From assembly GCF_028389875.1 (NCBI RefSeq), contig NC_084670.1, forward strand, positions 37,847,333 to 37,911,332: a DNA stretch of 64,000 nt, read 5' to 3'. Below, in pieces: positions 62,501-64,000 of the stretch. The notes beneath the pieces were generated by a model. That model saw only the letters and a list, made by a program, of their open reading frames with translations. It had not been told where the DNA came from and searched no databases. The translations under genes and the position numbers were made by a program. Source of the stretch: Rhea pennata (taxonomy: Eukaryota > Chordata > Aves > Rheiformes > Rheidae). Position 1 is the stretch's first letter; each line of letters begins with the position of its first letter.

Positions 62501-64000
62501 TTCTATCGCGTCACATTCTATAGCATCACAAACATTCTATTACGTCACATTATATCTCGTCACATTCTATCGCGTCAGAAACATTCTATCTCCTCACATT
62601 CTATCGTGTCACATTCTATCGCGTCACAAACATTCTATGGCATCACATTCTATGGCGTAACAAACATTCTATCGCGTCACATTCTATAGCTTCACATTCT
62701 ATCGCGTCACAAACATTCTATTACATCACATTCTATGCATCACAAACATTCTATCGCATCACACTCTATGCCATAACAAACATTCTATCTCGTCACATTC
62801 TACTGCATTACATTCTATAGCGTCACATTCTATGCCATCACAAACATTCTATCGCGTCACATTCTATCGCATCACAAACATTCTATCGCGTCACATTCTA
62901 TGGCGTCACAAACATTCTATCGCCTCACATTCTATCGCGTCACATTCTATCGCATAACAAACATTCTATCCCGTCACATTCTATTGCATCACAAACATTC
63001 TATCACGTCACAATCTATGCATCACAAACATTCTATCGCGTCACAAACATTCCATCACGTCAATAAATATTCCATCGCGTCACATTCTATCGCGTCACAA
63101 ACATTCTATCACATCACATTCTAACACGTCAAAAACATTCTACTGCATCACATTCTCTGGCGTCACATTCTATCGCATCACAAGCATTGTATTGCGTCAC
63201 ATTCTATCGCGTCACAAACATTCTATCGCGTCACAATCTATGCATCACAAACATTCTATCGCGTCACATTCTATGCCGTCACAAACACTCTATCGCGTCA
63301 CATTCTATCACGTCACATTCTATCGCATCGCAAACATTCTATTGCGTCACAATCTATGCATCACAAACATTCTATCGCGTCACATTCTATGCATCACAAA
63401 CATTCTATCGCGTCACATTCTATCGCGTCACAAACATTCTATCGCGTCACATTCTATGGCGTCACAAACATTCTATCGCTTAACATTCTATCACGTCACA
63501 TTCTATCGCATCACATTCTATGACGTCACATTCTATCGCATCACATTCTGTCGCGTCACAAACATTCTATCGTGTCACAATACATGCCAACACAAACATT
63601 CTATCGTGTCACATTCTATGCCGTCACAAACATTCTATCGCGTCACATTCTATTGTGTCACATTCTATCGCGTCACAAACATTCTATCGCGTCACAATAT
63701 ATGCCATCACAAACATTGTATCGCGTCACATTCTATGCCGTCACAAACATTCTAACGTGTCACATTCTATTGCATTACATTCTATCGTGTCACATTCTAT
63801 CGCGTCACAAACATTCTGTCACGTCACAATCTATTGCCTCACAAACATTTTATTGCGTCACATTCTATCACATCGCGAACATTCTAACCCGTCACATTCT
63901 ATCGCATCACAAACATTCTATCGCGTCACAAACATTCTATCAAGTCAATAAATATTATATCGCGTCACATTCTATCGCGTCACATTCTCTCACGTCACAA

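Larger units (their letters stand above)
44333..64000 (+). repeat. Satellite array, part 2 (15/19-bp units, higher-order structure)
   Basis: The array continues from 44333 to the window end with no other gene-like content. With part 1 it makes about 20.9 kb, roughly 1,200 units at a mean of 17 bp. Variation is dominated by C-to-T or G-to-A at the three CpGs of tatcgcgtcac (forms with tattgcg, tatcgtg, tatcacg, tatcgca). Earlier parts show loose repeats of about 935-970 bp (44846 against 45781). From about 53 kb, variant units such as cgtcaataaatatt and caatctatgcatcac mark higher-order repeats. Confidence 0.98.

Noticed and set aside
42293..63951. Dozens of long plus-strand frames rich in His, Ser, Tyr, Thr and Arg
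   Set aside because: They are translations of the satellite. The consensus lacks stops in all plus frames, frames overlap each other, and unit-length changes switch frames freely.
42341..64000. CRISPR array
   Set aside because: Units are contiguous with no unique spacers, and the genome is vertebrate.
42341..64000. CENP-B box or telomeric repeat in the satellite
   Set aside because: I find neither the CENP-B box pattern nor TTAGGG runs in the units.

Overview
The window looks like avian nuclear DNA. It has two intact odorant-receptor genes of the bird-expanded gamma-c (OR14-like) clade, many 5'-truncated CR1 LINE fragments and a solo LTR. The last third is a short-unit satellite. I cannot name the species. 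The only convincing protein-coding genes are the two olfactory receptors; most other open frames are repeat by-products.

Layout. (1) 1-11926 and 21929-35215 are the arms of a large imperfect inverted repeat. Base 1 pairs with about 35215 and 11926 with 21929, so the left arm continues beyond the window start. Each arm carries, from outside to inside: an internally duplicated segment, a GC-rich CpG-island-like block with CCAAT, GC-box and YY1-like sites, unclassified DNA, CR1 fragments, a block of about 560 bp that is identical between arms, and one olfactory receptor gene. The two receptors converge, tail to tail. The right arm is longer because of presence/absence blocks near 30515-31405 and 23380-24110; the second contains a candidate orphan exon. 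(2) 11927-21928 is a spacer of about 10 kb with degraded copies of arm segments, two related LTR-like repeats, two CR1 fragments and an LTR with a long TG tract. (3) 35216-42340 is a right flank with little recognisable content, apart from a CR1 piece, a degenerate ~65-bp minisatellite (37630-38820) and a CA tract. (4) 42341-64000 is satellite DNA with mixed 15- and 19-bp units (consensus TTCTATCGCGTCACA, with or without AACA). It is interrupted once by a 717-bp solo LTR whose target duplication restores a satellite unit. Beyond about 53 kb the array has higher-order structure, including a near-identical 1970-bp repeat.

Biology. The receptors would act in olfactory-neuron membranes, but both have lost the arginine of the DRY motif, and the right one has also lost a conserved loop cysteine. 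Identical tracts between the arms suggest gene conversion or recent exchange. The satellite differs between units almost only by CpG-to-TpG/CpA changes at its three CpGs, as expected of long-methylated heterochromatin. I recognise no known satellite family in it, and it is the best candidate for something undescribed.
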